This document shows, piece by piece, positions 14,401-24,495 of a stretch of 64,000 nt of DNA. Source of the DNA: Halichondria panicea (lineage: Eukaryota; Porifera; Demospongiae; Suberitida; Halichondriidae); the NCBI RefSeq assembly GCF_963675165.1, contig NC_087380.1, forward strand, positions 760,303 through 824,302, in the 5' to 3' direction. The notes under the pieces are model-generated. The model was given only the letters and a program-made list of their open reading frames with translations, was not told where the DNA came from and did not search any database. The translations under genes and the position numbers were made by a program. Within the stretch, counting starts at the first letter, position 1. Each line of letters starts with the position of its first letter.

Positions 14401-15775
14401 ACAAGTTATCGTGGCTGATCCTGACCTTTGGTACCCAGTGTTGCAGGAGTAGGTGGCCATTGCTCCGAATGTTGTACCAGTAGAGCTGGTCATCACTCCA
14501 TTGGTAACAGATGGAGTGGGGGCACAGGACACAACTGAATGGGAAGGCTATCAATCCATAATTATTGGAAACATTAGTCACTTACTGTTACAAGTGAGGG
14601 ATGATCCAGTCCATTGCATACTAGTCTGACAGGTCCTAGTACTGGCAGTGGAGGGTAGGTGCCCCTCATTACAGCTCTGTGTAGCTATGGCTCCCACTAG
14701 TCTGGGGCTGGAGGATGGATTGTAGAGGATCATTCCATTGACCAGAGTAGGAAGCTCAGGACAGATAGCTGTGGGGGAACAATTGACATCAGTTCAACAA
14801 CACACCCCCCCTCGTAAGGAACAACATTACATGTGTACAATGTGCCTATTAAACTTCTAACCTGTACAAGTTGGACTACCACCATCAGTCCACCCAGTGA
14901 CACTACAGGTCCTTGGCATACCTCCACTGAATTCATACCCAGAGACACAGCTGTAGGTAACCGTGGTACCAATAGGTCTGGGAATGGTGAGGTCGCTGTA
15001 GGTCACCACTCCATTGGGCGGTAGTTGGACGTTGGGGCAAATCACTGAATAGAAATAGCATTTAGTTATATAACTCATAAAGTCGTCAGTTTGAGTACAT
15101 ACGTGTACAAGTGAGGGGTGATCCACTCCATGATCTATCAGACTGACAGGTCCTAGTACTGGCAGTGGAGGGTAGGTGCCCCTCATTACAGCTCTGTGTA
15201 GCTATGGCTCCCACTAGTCTGGGGCTGGAGGATGGATTGTAGAGGATCATTCCATTGACCAGAGTAGGAAGCTCAGGACAGATAGCTGTGGGGGAACAAT
15301 TGACATCAGTTCAACAACACACCCCCCTCGTAAGGAACAACATTACATGTGTACAATGTGCCTATTAAACTTCTAACCTGTACAAGTTGGACTACCACCA
15401 TGACTCCACCCACTGACAGTACAGGTCCTTGGTACACCTCCACTGAATTCATACCCAGAGACACAGCTGTAGGTAACCGTGGAACCCACAGCTCTGGGAA
15501 TGGTGGGGTCGCTGTAGGTCACCACTCCATTGGGCGGTAGTTGGACGTTGGGGCAAATCACTGAATAGAAATAGCATTTAGTTATATAACTCATAAAGTC
15601 GTCAGTTTGAGTACATACGTGTACAAGTGAGGGGTGTTCCACTCCATGATCTATCAGACTGACATTAATTATTACATGCACTATAACTAGTTGCACTGAA
15701 TATCAACTCACCCTGTCCATACACAAGAGAAACACTTCCCAGCAGACAGCAGAGAAATAGAGTTACAGTAGCCAT
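1..15775 (-). CDS. Receptor-type protein tyrosine phosphatase with sushi ectodomain (3' end outside window)
   Basis: The signal exon (15,713-15,775) encodes MATVTLFLCCLLGSVSLVYG. Thirteen full CCP exons follow between about 15,570 and 12,490, then an Ig-like exon with a YCCQ strand (12,411-12,080), a membrane segment (about 12,020-11,937; IVVVILVILLIIFLVLFLR) and a basic stop-transfer (RRSRKK, 11,757-11,643). After the membrane comes an I-set Ig domain (11,043-10,840 plus 10,590-10,390). PTP D1 runs from about 10,500 to 5,320, with ENRF, DYINAS, WPDHGVPD (near 7,600), HCSAGVGRTG (near 7,510) and a Q-loop QTQ-DQY. D2 exons lie at 5,325-5,150, 5,055-4,984, 4,738-4,605, 4,540-4,411 and 4,360-4,130, ending at 100-1. 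D1 should be an active phosphatase acting on membrane-proximal phosphotyrosines; D2 is damaged (separate entries). Start chosen at the only ATG before a clear signal peptide. The family is certain; one-to-one orthology to a named vertebrate RPTP is not claimed. Confidence 0.88.
2332..2800. repeat. (GT)n plus dispersed repeat, second copy at 31,040-31,690
   Basis: A GT run (about 2,332-2,398) leads into a segment of about 370 bases that is clearly homologous to 31,070-31,690. Both contain CTGCTCAAGG, AAGAGTTTCT, GGCTTCTAGTCATGTTTTCT, TTTTGCTTACTTGGAAT and GAGAAGAGAGCTGCAAGG in order. The second copy is split by a small MITE (31,193-31,440). Nested in the 4-kb element here and in receptor B there. 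Confidence 0.7.
2995..3215. mobile_element. Small MITE copy, CAGGGTGTCA family
   Basis: Starts TTA-CAGGGTGTCATACAGGATTT, contains a G16 run at 3,151-3,166, and ends near 3,213 in TGTATGACACCTGG. The family is recognised by the better-preserved copy at 52,877-53,050, which has matching inverted ends. The right end here merges into the 64-base tandem array. Confidence 0.55.
3186..3698. repeat. Tandem array, 64-base unit, about 8 copies
   Basis: Unit contains CTCCCCTGTGTACTGTATGA, CACCTGGTACAATACAATAG and CTGTGCAATTACATTGTACA. Successive copies are exactly 64 bases apart and differ by one or two bases (CCCC/CCTT, TGTATG/TGTACA). Open frames here are repeat artefacts. Confidence 0.92.
4130..4362 (-). 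pseudogene. PTP D2 exons with in-frame stop and altered signature
   Basis: The exon after acceptor TTTCCTCCAG reads QQIIQIQILDWKSTG, where an active domain would have a WPD loop, so the general acid is missing. It runs on to EEVIKV and then meets TAA at 4,242-4,244. The same frame continues past the stop as RRTGNKAIVVHC-S, joined across a 46-base intron to DTATRSGMYCSV. The signature is therefore HCSDTATRSG: the CX5R spacing is kept but the AGVG loop is replaced. Inactive D2 domains are common in RPTPs. The stop and the transposon downstream suggest this D2 is also losing its coding integrity. A sequencing error at the stop cannot be excluded. Confidence 0.7.
5400..7354. repeat. RPTP intron with two palindromic elements
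   Basis: About 6,375-6,910 is a long imperfect palindrome: CATTTTGTGAAAAAATGGGG, GGTAGGGTTGG and TTATTTTATGGTTGATATTG on the left, their inverses on the right. 7,181-7,310 is a second palindrome with arms GGAGGTCCGACATGCGTGCA; a relative lies at 36,862-37,012. A unit at about 6,958-7,070 (GTTGTTATCCTGT... GCAGTCGAT) recurs at about 8,868-8,970. No coding sequence seen. Confidence 0.65.
8340..10170. other. RPTP intron stretches
   Basis: Apart from the short PTP D1 exon at about 9,258-9,342 (DYINASYVD) I see no coding sequence. 8,345-8,395 shares a unit with 5,650-5,690 (GGGTCGAAAA then CCTCTGGATCTCA). 8,868-8,970 repeats the unit at 6,958-7,070. 9,400-10,170 holds nothing I recognise. Confidence 0.5.
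11092..11624. mobile_element. TIR element in RPTP intron
   Basis: Left arm ATAGATAGAGTAGAAGAGGG then ATTGGAAACGGAAGT; right arm is the inverse, ACTTCCGTTTCCAATCCCTC ending TCTATCTAT. An inner inverted pair (CCATCCGTGTATCTCC / GGAGATACACGGATGG) extends the symmetry. No transposase. Probably a MITE of about 530 bases. Confidence 0.7.
14745..15575 (-). repeat. 516-base tandem duplication of two CCP exons
   Basis: The stretch from about 14,750 to 15,055 recurs near-identically 516 bases further on, including both exons and the intron between them (GGGGGAACAATTGACATCAG, CATGTGTACAATGTGCCTAT). Corresponding open frames are offset by exactly 516. The exons have equal phase, so the duplication adds two CCPs without changing the frame. 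A recent unequal exchange is inferred. Confidence 0.88.
15600..15670 (-). pseudogene. Remnant of a CCP exon in the first RPTP intron
   Basis: The sequence keeps the last third of a CCP exon (SDRSWSG-type end followed by TGTACACGTATG) but the upstream two thirds are replaced by ATTAATTATTACATGC. Splicing at TGTCAG would meet a stop in the phase set by the signal exon, so the remnant is probably skipped. An open alternative frame exists, so inclusion cannot be excluded. Confidence 0.6.
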
Positions 15776-15918
15776 TGATTCTTCTATACTAAGCTAGCTA
15801 GCTATAGCTATTAGCTCAATCGGTAGGTACAGGTGGAACTTTACTTCAGCACCCCATCTACCGATCAATTAGTGACGAGTGGGCGTCAACGATGCCACAT
15901 GCATCCTCATCAGATCAG

Positions 15919-16335
15919 AGAGGCTGGAACCACTTGACCTTAGCTAATTAAGGTCACTAATTGGATTTATCCAAACTTTTCTTGCAGACTACTTCAAGCC
16001 TAGTTTTTAGTGTCTATCAGTTTAAAACGTTATTTTTTAGGGGGGTCAAATTTTATTTTGCTCAGAAGCAGAGATACAAGTCTCAAAGCCAGCTATGCAG
16101 TAGCCTCGAGAACAAGCCGCTCATGATATCGAGGCTAGTGCAAGAGCAAGACTTTTGATTGTATCTCTGCTTCTGAGCAAAATTGGCAAAAATAAAATTT
16201 GACCCCCCCCTGACAAATAACTGATACACTAAAAACTAGGCTTGAAGTAGTCTGCAAGAGAAGTTTGGATAAATCCAATTAGACTAGTGACCTTAATTAG
16301 CTAAGTAAGGTCAAGTGGTTCCAGCCTCCTCTGCA
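15919..16335. mobile_element. Large palindrome between RPTP and receptor A
   Basis: Left arm from 15,919 (GAGGCTGGAACCACTTGACC, ATTGGATTTATCCAAACTTT, GCAGACTACTTCAAGCCTAG, TCAGAAGCAGAGATACAA) is repeated in inverse order to 16,335, around a centre of about 70 bases. The arms are about 160 bases. Probably a foldback/MITE just upstream of the RPTP start, in its promoter region. A shorter TAGCCTCGATTCC-type palindrome follows at 16,370-16,436. Confidence 0.75.
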
Positions 16336-16557
16336 TCCTCATAATAATAATGATGATCTTTGCCTTCAAGCCTCGATTCCAGGCCGCTCTCAGTTGAGAA
16401 AGACGCTCTAGTGAGAGGGGCTGGGATCGAGGCTATGCCTTCAGTAGACAATATTCTAAGATAATAACCTGAAACACAATAATTAAAAACAACTTGCTAA
16501 ATTACATGAAAAACAGCGACACATACATTGACAAACTAGACTGTGTTGTTATAGTGT

Positions 16558-19500
16558 CTACTTGTTCTCTGTGTTGCAGTCAGTGGATGCATAAGCTGCA
16601 CAGGCTGAGAGCTGGTAGTCTGCAGGAGGAGGGGGGCGTGGCTGGTCCACCACCTCATAGGTAGCCTCCTCCTGTAGTTTGCTCAACCCCTCGTAATCAT
16701 GGGAGGGGAGATGACTCATCACCACTGGGGGTAATCTGCACGAAATAGAATTATATATGGAATACATTAACTCACATGTACATAATTATTCTAGTATAAG
16801 GGCAGAAGGTCTCTATACAACCACACTGGTATATGTACAGCTACTTCATTCACAGACCATGCACACTAACACTCACTGTGTTGGTTGGCTGCCTGTCCTC
16901 TTATCACTCATGTCCTTGGATCCAGACCTCCGTTGCCTCAACATAACCAGCACAAGCAATATGATCAGTACTAGCACAGCAATGGCCAAGACTCCAGCAA
17001 CCACCCAACCAGCCACTGTACCAACATTGACCACTACACTCTCTGTGGGTGTGGTAGTAGCCATGAAAGAAGTTGGAGTAGCCATAGAGGAAGTTGGAGT
17101 AGCCATCTGCGTCCGATTAGTGATGTCCTCAGGGCACTCTGGACTATTGAGGTTAGCAATGACAATCGGACAACTGTTAGTCACACTGAGGCCTGCACTC
17201 TGCACCACAACGATTGGATCATTCTCAACCCACTGTTCCATTAGCCTAGCCAGTTGTATGGTGGATACACTCTCTGTTCCAGTCAGCACAGCTCGGTAGG
17301 TCACATGACTAGAGGACCCTTCGAAACAATTGATAAACTCGTCAGTGAGAAGGGAGGGGCTGAACCCACAAGCACACAATCCTTCAACACCTTGAGATAG
17401 TCTGGTAGTGATGCCACTGGCTTTGGCACTTCTTCCTGACTCAATGTACACCTCACAGTTTGTTATTCCATCCAGACGAAGTTGAATGTTGAGTGCTATA
17501 AAACAAAAATAAACAGTTACGAAAAAATGATGTGAATCTGTATGAACACACTATAGTTACACACGATCTTTAGTGTAAGGTTTTACTTTCATGTATGCTT
17601 TACATATTTTCAGTGGAATTGTAAAGGTTTTCCAACTTACTCATGAACTCAATGGTGTAGTGAGCAGCTACAGTGTGTTCCCCCTCAAGCTGACTGGAGG
17701 TGAGGATGACCTGACAGTTGTACTGACCAGCGTCTGACAAGTAGAGAGTGTCAAAGTTGAGAGTTGCTGTACTGGTCATGAGTAACCCTCCCTCCCTCGT
17801 CCACTGGTAGGAGAGGGTGGGTTGTAGAGAGGCCCCTCCACTCAGGGAACAAGTGAAGGAGAAACTCTGACCAGCCATTGGACCACCACTAGAGGTGATC
17901 ACAGCTATGAGCTCTGTGAACATCATAAGAATGTAGTTTCAGTTTAAACTTGAGTAAACACATCTAATGGGATGACAGATGACAACAGGCGGACCACATC
18001 AACAGACTGAATTATAGACAGCTAATATAAACATAATTGTGATGTTGCTAATAACTTGCGTACGTAAACAGGTTGGAGCATCTGGAGTCCACTGTCCATC
18101 ACCACCACAAGTCCGAGTGTTTGCTCCAATGAGAGTGTATCCAGTGTTACAGGTGTAGGTAGCAGTCATCATGAAGGTGGTTCCAGAGGATGTGTCCACT
18201 GCTCCATTGGAGGGGTCAGTGAGGTCACCACAGTTAACAGCTGTATAAAGAATTCATAAACAATTAGAACGTGTGTTAGTTCAACTAACGATTGCAAACA
18301 GGTAGAGATGTACTCCACCCACTGACAGCCACACAATTCCTCGTACTAGCACCACTCAGTTCATAGCTAGTGTTACAAGAGTAAGTGGCCACTGCTCCAG
18401 GTGGTGGAGGATCATCAGAAGGTGAGTAGGTCACCATTCCATTGGAGAGGGGCTCACGAGGACACAGGGCTGTGTGTGGGGGAGATACAGTATGCTGGTT
18501 ATTTTCGTATGGTAGTTCGTAGTTGGAGCATTAATCTGAAAATTAAAATCGTGCAATTATTCTAAGCTGTATGAATACAATTGGGTAGTTCAAAGAAAAT
18601 ATGAAACCAGTAAAAATTACCCGCTATACATGTAGTACTTTAATCATCTCACCATCACAAGTTGGTGCATCTCCCCTCCACACTGTATCAGCCTGACATG
18701 TTCTGGTGGATGGTCCATTTTGAGTGTATCCAGTGTTACAGGTGTAGGTAGCTATGCTCCCAAAGGTGGTTCCAGGGGATGTACTGACTTGTCCATTATT
18801 AATAGTCAGAGGAGGTCCACAGTCAACAGCTAAAAAACAAATCGTGGTTGATGGTTATGGTTAGACAGTGTATACACTCACGATTACAAGCAGGTTCTGA
18901 CCCACTCCACTCTCCACTAGCCTGACAAACCCTGGTCTGATCTCCACTCCGTGTGTAGCCAGGGTTACAGCTGTAGGTAGCAAATCTTTGGTAGATGGTA
19001 CCCCCTGTTGTCATGACCCTTCCATTGGTAGGATCACTCAATGAGCCACAATCAACCACTGAAAGAACAATATTTTATTTACACTGTACCCGGGCTATTG
19101 AGAAACTTAAATTTCTAACCTGTACAGGTAGGAGTACCACCAATTACAGTTCATTTAGTCTAGAGAGTAGATTACCACAAATGTGTGAGTAGTTGAACTT
19201 AAATGTAAATATCTTTTGATTGGAGCATTTCTAAGAAATGGTGTTGATACCCGTGTGTAGATGAATGACTGAACTAAAACATATCCAAAAATGTTTCCAT
19301 GGAAACATAAGATGGTGGGTTTGTGGTGATTAATAGAACAACAGCAAATTGTTATAGTGGGTAATCGGTTAGAGTAATAAAACACTAACTTTAAACAGCT
19401 AAGGTCTTAGACTTTTATCACGCAATAGTTTAATGGTTTAGGTATCCTGACCATCCCTTTATGGGTCTTACATATGCTCACAGTGTCTATAATTCACGAT

Positions 19501-22500
19501 TTACCGGTTTTTAGGTACACTTTTGGTTAGAGTAATATCTTCTGAAAATTTTATAGCTTAGCTTTAAAAGTTCTCTGGTAAGTTTACAAATAAATGGACT
19601 ACATTTTGATACCAAGAACATCCTATATGCTTATTCCATTGCTGAGATAACACTGAAAAGCTACATAATTTACTATTTTCTACTGTTTTGATGACATCAG
19701 CAGCTGCAAACCACAAACCAATGATGCTTTAATCAACCACAAACGTAATTAAAAGTGGGCGTACAGTTATTGTACGCCCACTTACGTGGTTAATTTGAGC
19801 ATAGATGATACAGTACTGACGTGGATGTGAAACGTTTCCGGATTCCGGTATTCTGCTTGAAGCTATCATAGTAACGGGCATATCCGAGGTAATTTACTAG
19901 TTTCCGTAAATTAGGCAATTTGTTCCAAATAAACGCCGAGGAAATTATCGAGGTTATACCAAGCAGCTGTGTAAGTGAGTTGGCAGAACTGGCCAGAGAC
20001 AGTAAAAGAGAATCTATGTATTAACAGAAAGGATATTGATGCTGCAAGTGTATTAAGCGAAGACAGTAGTAGTGACTGTGAGGAGGTAGAATGAGTAGAG
20101 GAAGTACAGTCCAGTGCAAGATGATATTAACTATTCTATAATTAGTCTAGTAAATAGTCTATAATTATTATTTTATAGTAGATCTACCCCTGTACCCATG
20201 TAATTATATCCAAAAAGCAAGTCACTCAATGTTGATAGCATGCATGTAGATCAAAAGAAGTGTGGCTGACTCATAACACTAGCATGAGATAAGCAAACGG
20301 GTGAAATTGTTGATGATCTGTACGTGTACGTGTACATGCTAATAATTATTATAATAGTCTTGAGAGTATTAATTTATAGTACACGATAAACTGTTTCTTG
20401 ATCGTTTACAAAGTGGCTGTGAGAGAGACACATTCCAACTTGCCGGTTCGAAATTCCTATACAAGTGTAGATACACGGCACTTGAAAAGAGGTTGGACGT
20501 TAATTGCTGTCTTCACCGATGGTGTTGCCTAGAGAAGTAGCACTCGAGTAGGTTCTGGGATAAATTTCACTTGATAGTATAATTAGCTAACATTTGGCAA
20601 TTGATATCTTAGCTCAGCGAAAGACAACACTGCAATTTGGAAAGTTAATGACATGTACATGTACGTGTGAACTTATTGATAGAAATCATAATAGTAGTTA
20701 GTTGTAATAAGAATGTAGGATTAATTTTTGTTTAACATGTACATGGATTTTACATATTTTTCTTGAGGCTGTATTTTTCCAATAACTTTACTGTATGCTT
20801 AGTTAATAGATTCTCCTGCTGCATCAATACACGAAGGTTTTCATCAGCTAAATATGCAAAAAGTAGGCTCACAGGTTTAGAAATAATCTCACGCAAAAAG
20901 TGCAACTAACTCATGCTTTAGCCCTTTCTATAGCACTTAAACTTTCATAACAGTTGTCAAACATAGATTCTCCTCGTAGTTTACAGTGTACTTCAAGTAT
21001 TACTACTGAATGGTAACCTGAATATTTACTGTCCAAGCCAAAAATCTCACACAAAGTATTTTTACAGAAAAATTTATGCTAAAATATGATATTCTCCCAT
21101 GAGCTTAGAGAAACTAGTCTTACCTACAAGCCCACTGCAAGTATCAATGTGTGCCAGTCATTTTCACCAGTTTTCAGACACGGAACACTGTTTACTACGC
21201 TCTGGTTGCTATATAAACATGACAGTTACAGGGTTTCTAACATAATCTGCTCGTTACGATGATAGCTTCAGACAATTCCCGTGGACCCCTCCGGATACTA
21301 GGCCGTTTCACATCCACGTCAGTACTGTATCATCTATGATTTGAGTGTCGTCGATTTGTGGTTAGCAGCTTGTGATGTCATCAAACAGTAGAAATAGTAG
21401 AATATGTAGTTTTTCAGTGATATCTCAACAATGGAATAAGCATAGAGGATGTTCTTGGTATCAAAATGTAGCCCATTTATCTGTAAACTTACTACAGAAA
21501 TTTGAAAGCTAGGCTATTAATTTTTCAAAAGTTATTACTCTAACCAAAAGTGTACCTGAAAACCAGTAAATCATGAATTATAAACACTGTGAACATTTGT
21601 AACACCCATAAAGGGATGGCCAGGATACTTAAACCATTGAACAATTATGTGATGAAGTCTAGGACCTTAGCTGTACAAGATTACTGTTTTATTACTCTAA
21701 CCGATTACCCACTATAACAATTTGCTGTTGTTCTATTAATCACCACAAACCCACCACCTTATGTTTCCATGGAAACATTTTTGGATATGTTGTGGTTCAG
21801 TCATTCATCTACACACGGGTATCAACACCATTTCTTAGAAATACTTCAATCAAAAGATATTTACATTTAAGTACAACTACTCACACATTTGTGGTAATCT
21901 ACTCTCTAGACTAAATGAACTGTAGTGCACTCCACCCAGTGGTAGTACAAGTCCTTGATAGTGTCCCACTGAAGTCATACCCAGTCACACAGCTGTAGGT
22001 GGCAGTGGAGTCAATAGCTCTGGGGATGGTGGGATGACTGTACACAAGTGGTGCTCCATTGGTTGGTACAAGGAGGTCTGGACAAGTCACTGAATAGACA
22101 CAGTTAGTTACTCATAAAGTCGTCAGTTTGAGTACATACGTGTACAAGTGAGGGATGATCCACTCCACATTCTGTTGAACAGGCAGGTCCTAGTGCCTCC
22201 ACCAGTATACCCCTCATTACAGCTGTGTGTAGCCATGGCTCCCTCTAGTCTGGGGAAGGAGGTTGGATTGTAGCTGATCCCTCCATTAACCAGGGTGAGC
22301 TGCTCAAGACATACGGCTGTGGGGTACATACTTGACATCAGTTCAACAACACATCCCCCTCACCAGTACAGACAGGGTCATCTCCAGTGCTCCATCCACT
22401 AGCAGTACACGTCCTCACCATCAGTCCAGTCATCTGGTAGCCAGGGTTACAGGAGTAGGTAGCTGTGCTCTCAAAGGTGGTAGTGGGTGTATCAACCATG

Positions 22501-23879
22501 CCATTGGTGGGGTCAGTGAGGGGGCCACAGTCAACAACTACAGTGTATAAGAATGGGCTCATAAAACAAGCAAATAGAGCCTTATAATTTAACGTACTAT
22601 CACAAGTTGGATCACTGCCACTCCAGTCTCCATTAGCCCCACAAGTCCTAGTGGTGTCTCCATTCAGATTGTGGCCACTGTTACAAGAGTAGGTAGCAGT
22701 GCTCCCAAACGTGGTAGTGGATAAAGTAATCATTCCATTGGTGGGGTCAGTGAGGGGGCCACAGTCAACAACTGCAGTGTATAATAATAAGCTTTAAAAA
22801 CAAGAGAATGTGAGTAACTTACGAGTACATGTTGGATTAGTCCCACTCCACACTCCACCAGCCCCACAAGTCCTGGTCATATCACCAGTCACAGTGTATC
22901 TAGTGTTACATGTGAAGGTGGCCACGGTGTTCACTGGTCTAGTATTCATGGTCTCCGCATTATAGCCAATCATTCCATTGGTTGGAGCAGGCAAGTCAGA
23001 GCAGGTAGTGGTGCTGACTGCACACAATATAATGAAAGCAATTTTACACTCTTGGTCGGTACAGATGGCCAGGATAAAATTTAATGACAATGCTAGAAAA
23101 ATATTGATAATAGTTACTCTTACGTTCACAAGTGGGTCTCACAGTGCTACTCCACTGCATTGTGACATCATTACAGGTGATGGATGAGATGGTCGCCACA
23201 GCGTACCCAGGGTTACAGGTGTAGGTGGCCATGTTGGTGGTTGCATCGTATGAGATCATTCCATTAGACAGTGGACTCAGTGTGGGGCAGGGAGCTGTGG
23301 GGGTGGGGGTTAGTATTGGACATAGACAATATAGTCAGCACTCACTGAAGGTGACACATATCCTCTCATTGGTGGCAGTCCTCACACAGCAGTGTTCTCC
23401 ATCAGGACTGAAGTGTGTGGGACCACGCTGCAGAGAAACGCCAAAATTAGGAATATCTCTGCTGAACAATTCATCCTGAACTGCCAACGATCTACTTTCA
23501 AGTTGCAATGCACTCCCATCGGGGAACATCCACAATACACTACCAGTGTCTTCGGTGTAGCAAACCCAGGGGCGTGGATTACCACTAGCTCCTGATCCAA
23601 CAGCAGAGAATGAGATGATCTCTCCAGTGTGGTCAGTGACATCGGGCTCATTGGATGCTGCCATTCGAGCTGAGTAGTGCATGTGTGTTTATCCTAATAC
23701 TAGTTCACCAACTCAATATTGTCAAGAGACTGACGACATGCAGGATCTCTAGAGTAATGTACAAGTAGTCTAGCTACAGAAACTACACACAATAACTCAC
23801 ACAGTGTTTGTGCATGTACCCATCCAACAGACACCGTCAGTCCTAGTAGTAGGCTTAGAGCAAGTCTTGAGAAGGCCAT
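16558..23879 (-). CDS. Receptor A: sushi/Ig receptor with ITAM-like tail (exon interrupted by element)
   Basis: Signal exon 23,800-23,879 (MAFSRLALSLLLGLTVSVGW). Exon 2 (about 23,682-23,345) is an Ig-like module with VLWMFPDG and EHCCVRT. Ten CCP exons lie between 23,300 and 18,065; the sixth is split by the element at 19,147-21,922. Then come an Ig domain (17,930-17,640; FTCSLSGG ... YQW ... DAGQYNCQV), one exon (about 17,500-16,873) with a Cys-containing module (SSHVTYRAVLTGTESVS, VVQSAGLSV, CPIVIANLNSPEC), a Thr/Pro stalk with a short duplication (MATPTSSMATPTSF) and a membrane segment, and a last exon (16,740-16,558) with HDYEGLSKLQEEATYEVVDQ and PRPPPP. The tail resembles an ITAM; ligand unknown. 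The membrane-proximal module has no family I can name. A type I surface receptor; function as recognition receptor is inferred. Confidence 0.8.
19147..21922. mobile_element. 2.8-kb foldback element inserted at TA in a CCP exon
   Basis: Ends CAGTTCATTTAGTCTAGAGA at 19,147 and its inverse ending at 21,922, with TA at 19,145-19,146 and 21,923-21,924. The inverted arms are long, about 660-730 bases (19,147 to about 19,880; about 21,250 to 21,922), with a further small palindrome (AAGTGGGCGTAC) only in the left arm. The CAGT end and TA target suggest a Tc1/mariner-type origin. The inner 1.4 kb has no recognisable transposase. Taking out the element plus one TA restores GWSALIGGTPTCT in frame, the normal CCP C-terminus. 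Confidence 0.88.
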
Positions 23880-23941
23880 ACCTAGCTAGCTAGCTAACAA
23901 TTATAGCTGGCCTTTCCTAGACTTGCAAGCCGTCACTGTTG

Positions 23942-24153
23942 CGGTCAAACTCCGTGTTGAGACTCGTGTTGCACAGTCAGCATATCAGAAAATATTTTAA
24001 GTGGCTGCGGTTTTCGTGACGTCAGTATACTGCATGTGAACGTAGAGTTTTCTAGTGAAACGTCACTATCGTTGATCTTGTGGTAACCGCATGCGGTTAG
24101 TTGCCACAAATATCGTGGCAAACGTTACACAAGTCTCAACACGGAGTTTGACC
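23942..24153. repeat. Inverted-repeat element upstream of receptor A
   Basis: GGTCAAACTCCGTGTTGAGA at 23,943 and its inverse at about 24,134-24,153 flank about 150 bases. It lies 60-270 bases upstream of the receptor A start codon. A TAGCCTCG-type palindrome (CCAGGCCGATTTTT) follows at 24,167-24,225; a relative is at 60,673-60,742. Confidence 0.6.
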
Positions 24154-24495
24154 AGTCTACTGTTTGCCTAGCCTCGGTCCCAGGCCGATTTTTTTTTAAT
24201 AGAACGAAGTTGAAAAATACGGCTGGTATTGATTGTATCTGGGCGTGGCAGGAACCGGAAACAAAAGCAATGGCGTTTAAACGTATTGGTTAAACGGAGT
24301 TAATCAGGGAGACTCCTCATACCCCAAAGATTTCCACATAATCATGCGCATGCGTACCGCTGCGTAATAATGGCCACAGGCATAATTTTAGTGCGCAGGC
24401 GCGGTTACCGGGGTGACAACATTACTTTCGCATTCGCTGCAACTCAAGCAAGCTCTGAGAGACGCTTCTGCTATCTGAATTCAATTCAAAGTCAA

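Noticed and set aside
20440-20470. GGTTCGAAATTCC, a tRNA B-box-like motif
   Set aside because: No A-box or cloverleaf upstream; a lone match is weak evidence for a tRNA or SINE.
19850-21250. Hidden transposase in the foldback element
   Set aside because: Only a short stretch (INAEEIIEVIPSSCVSELAE) is open and it resembles no transposase.
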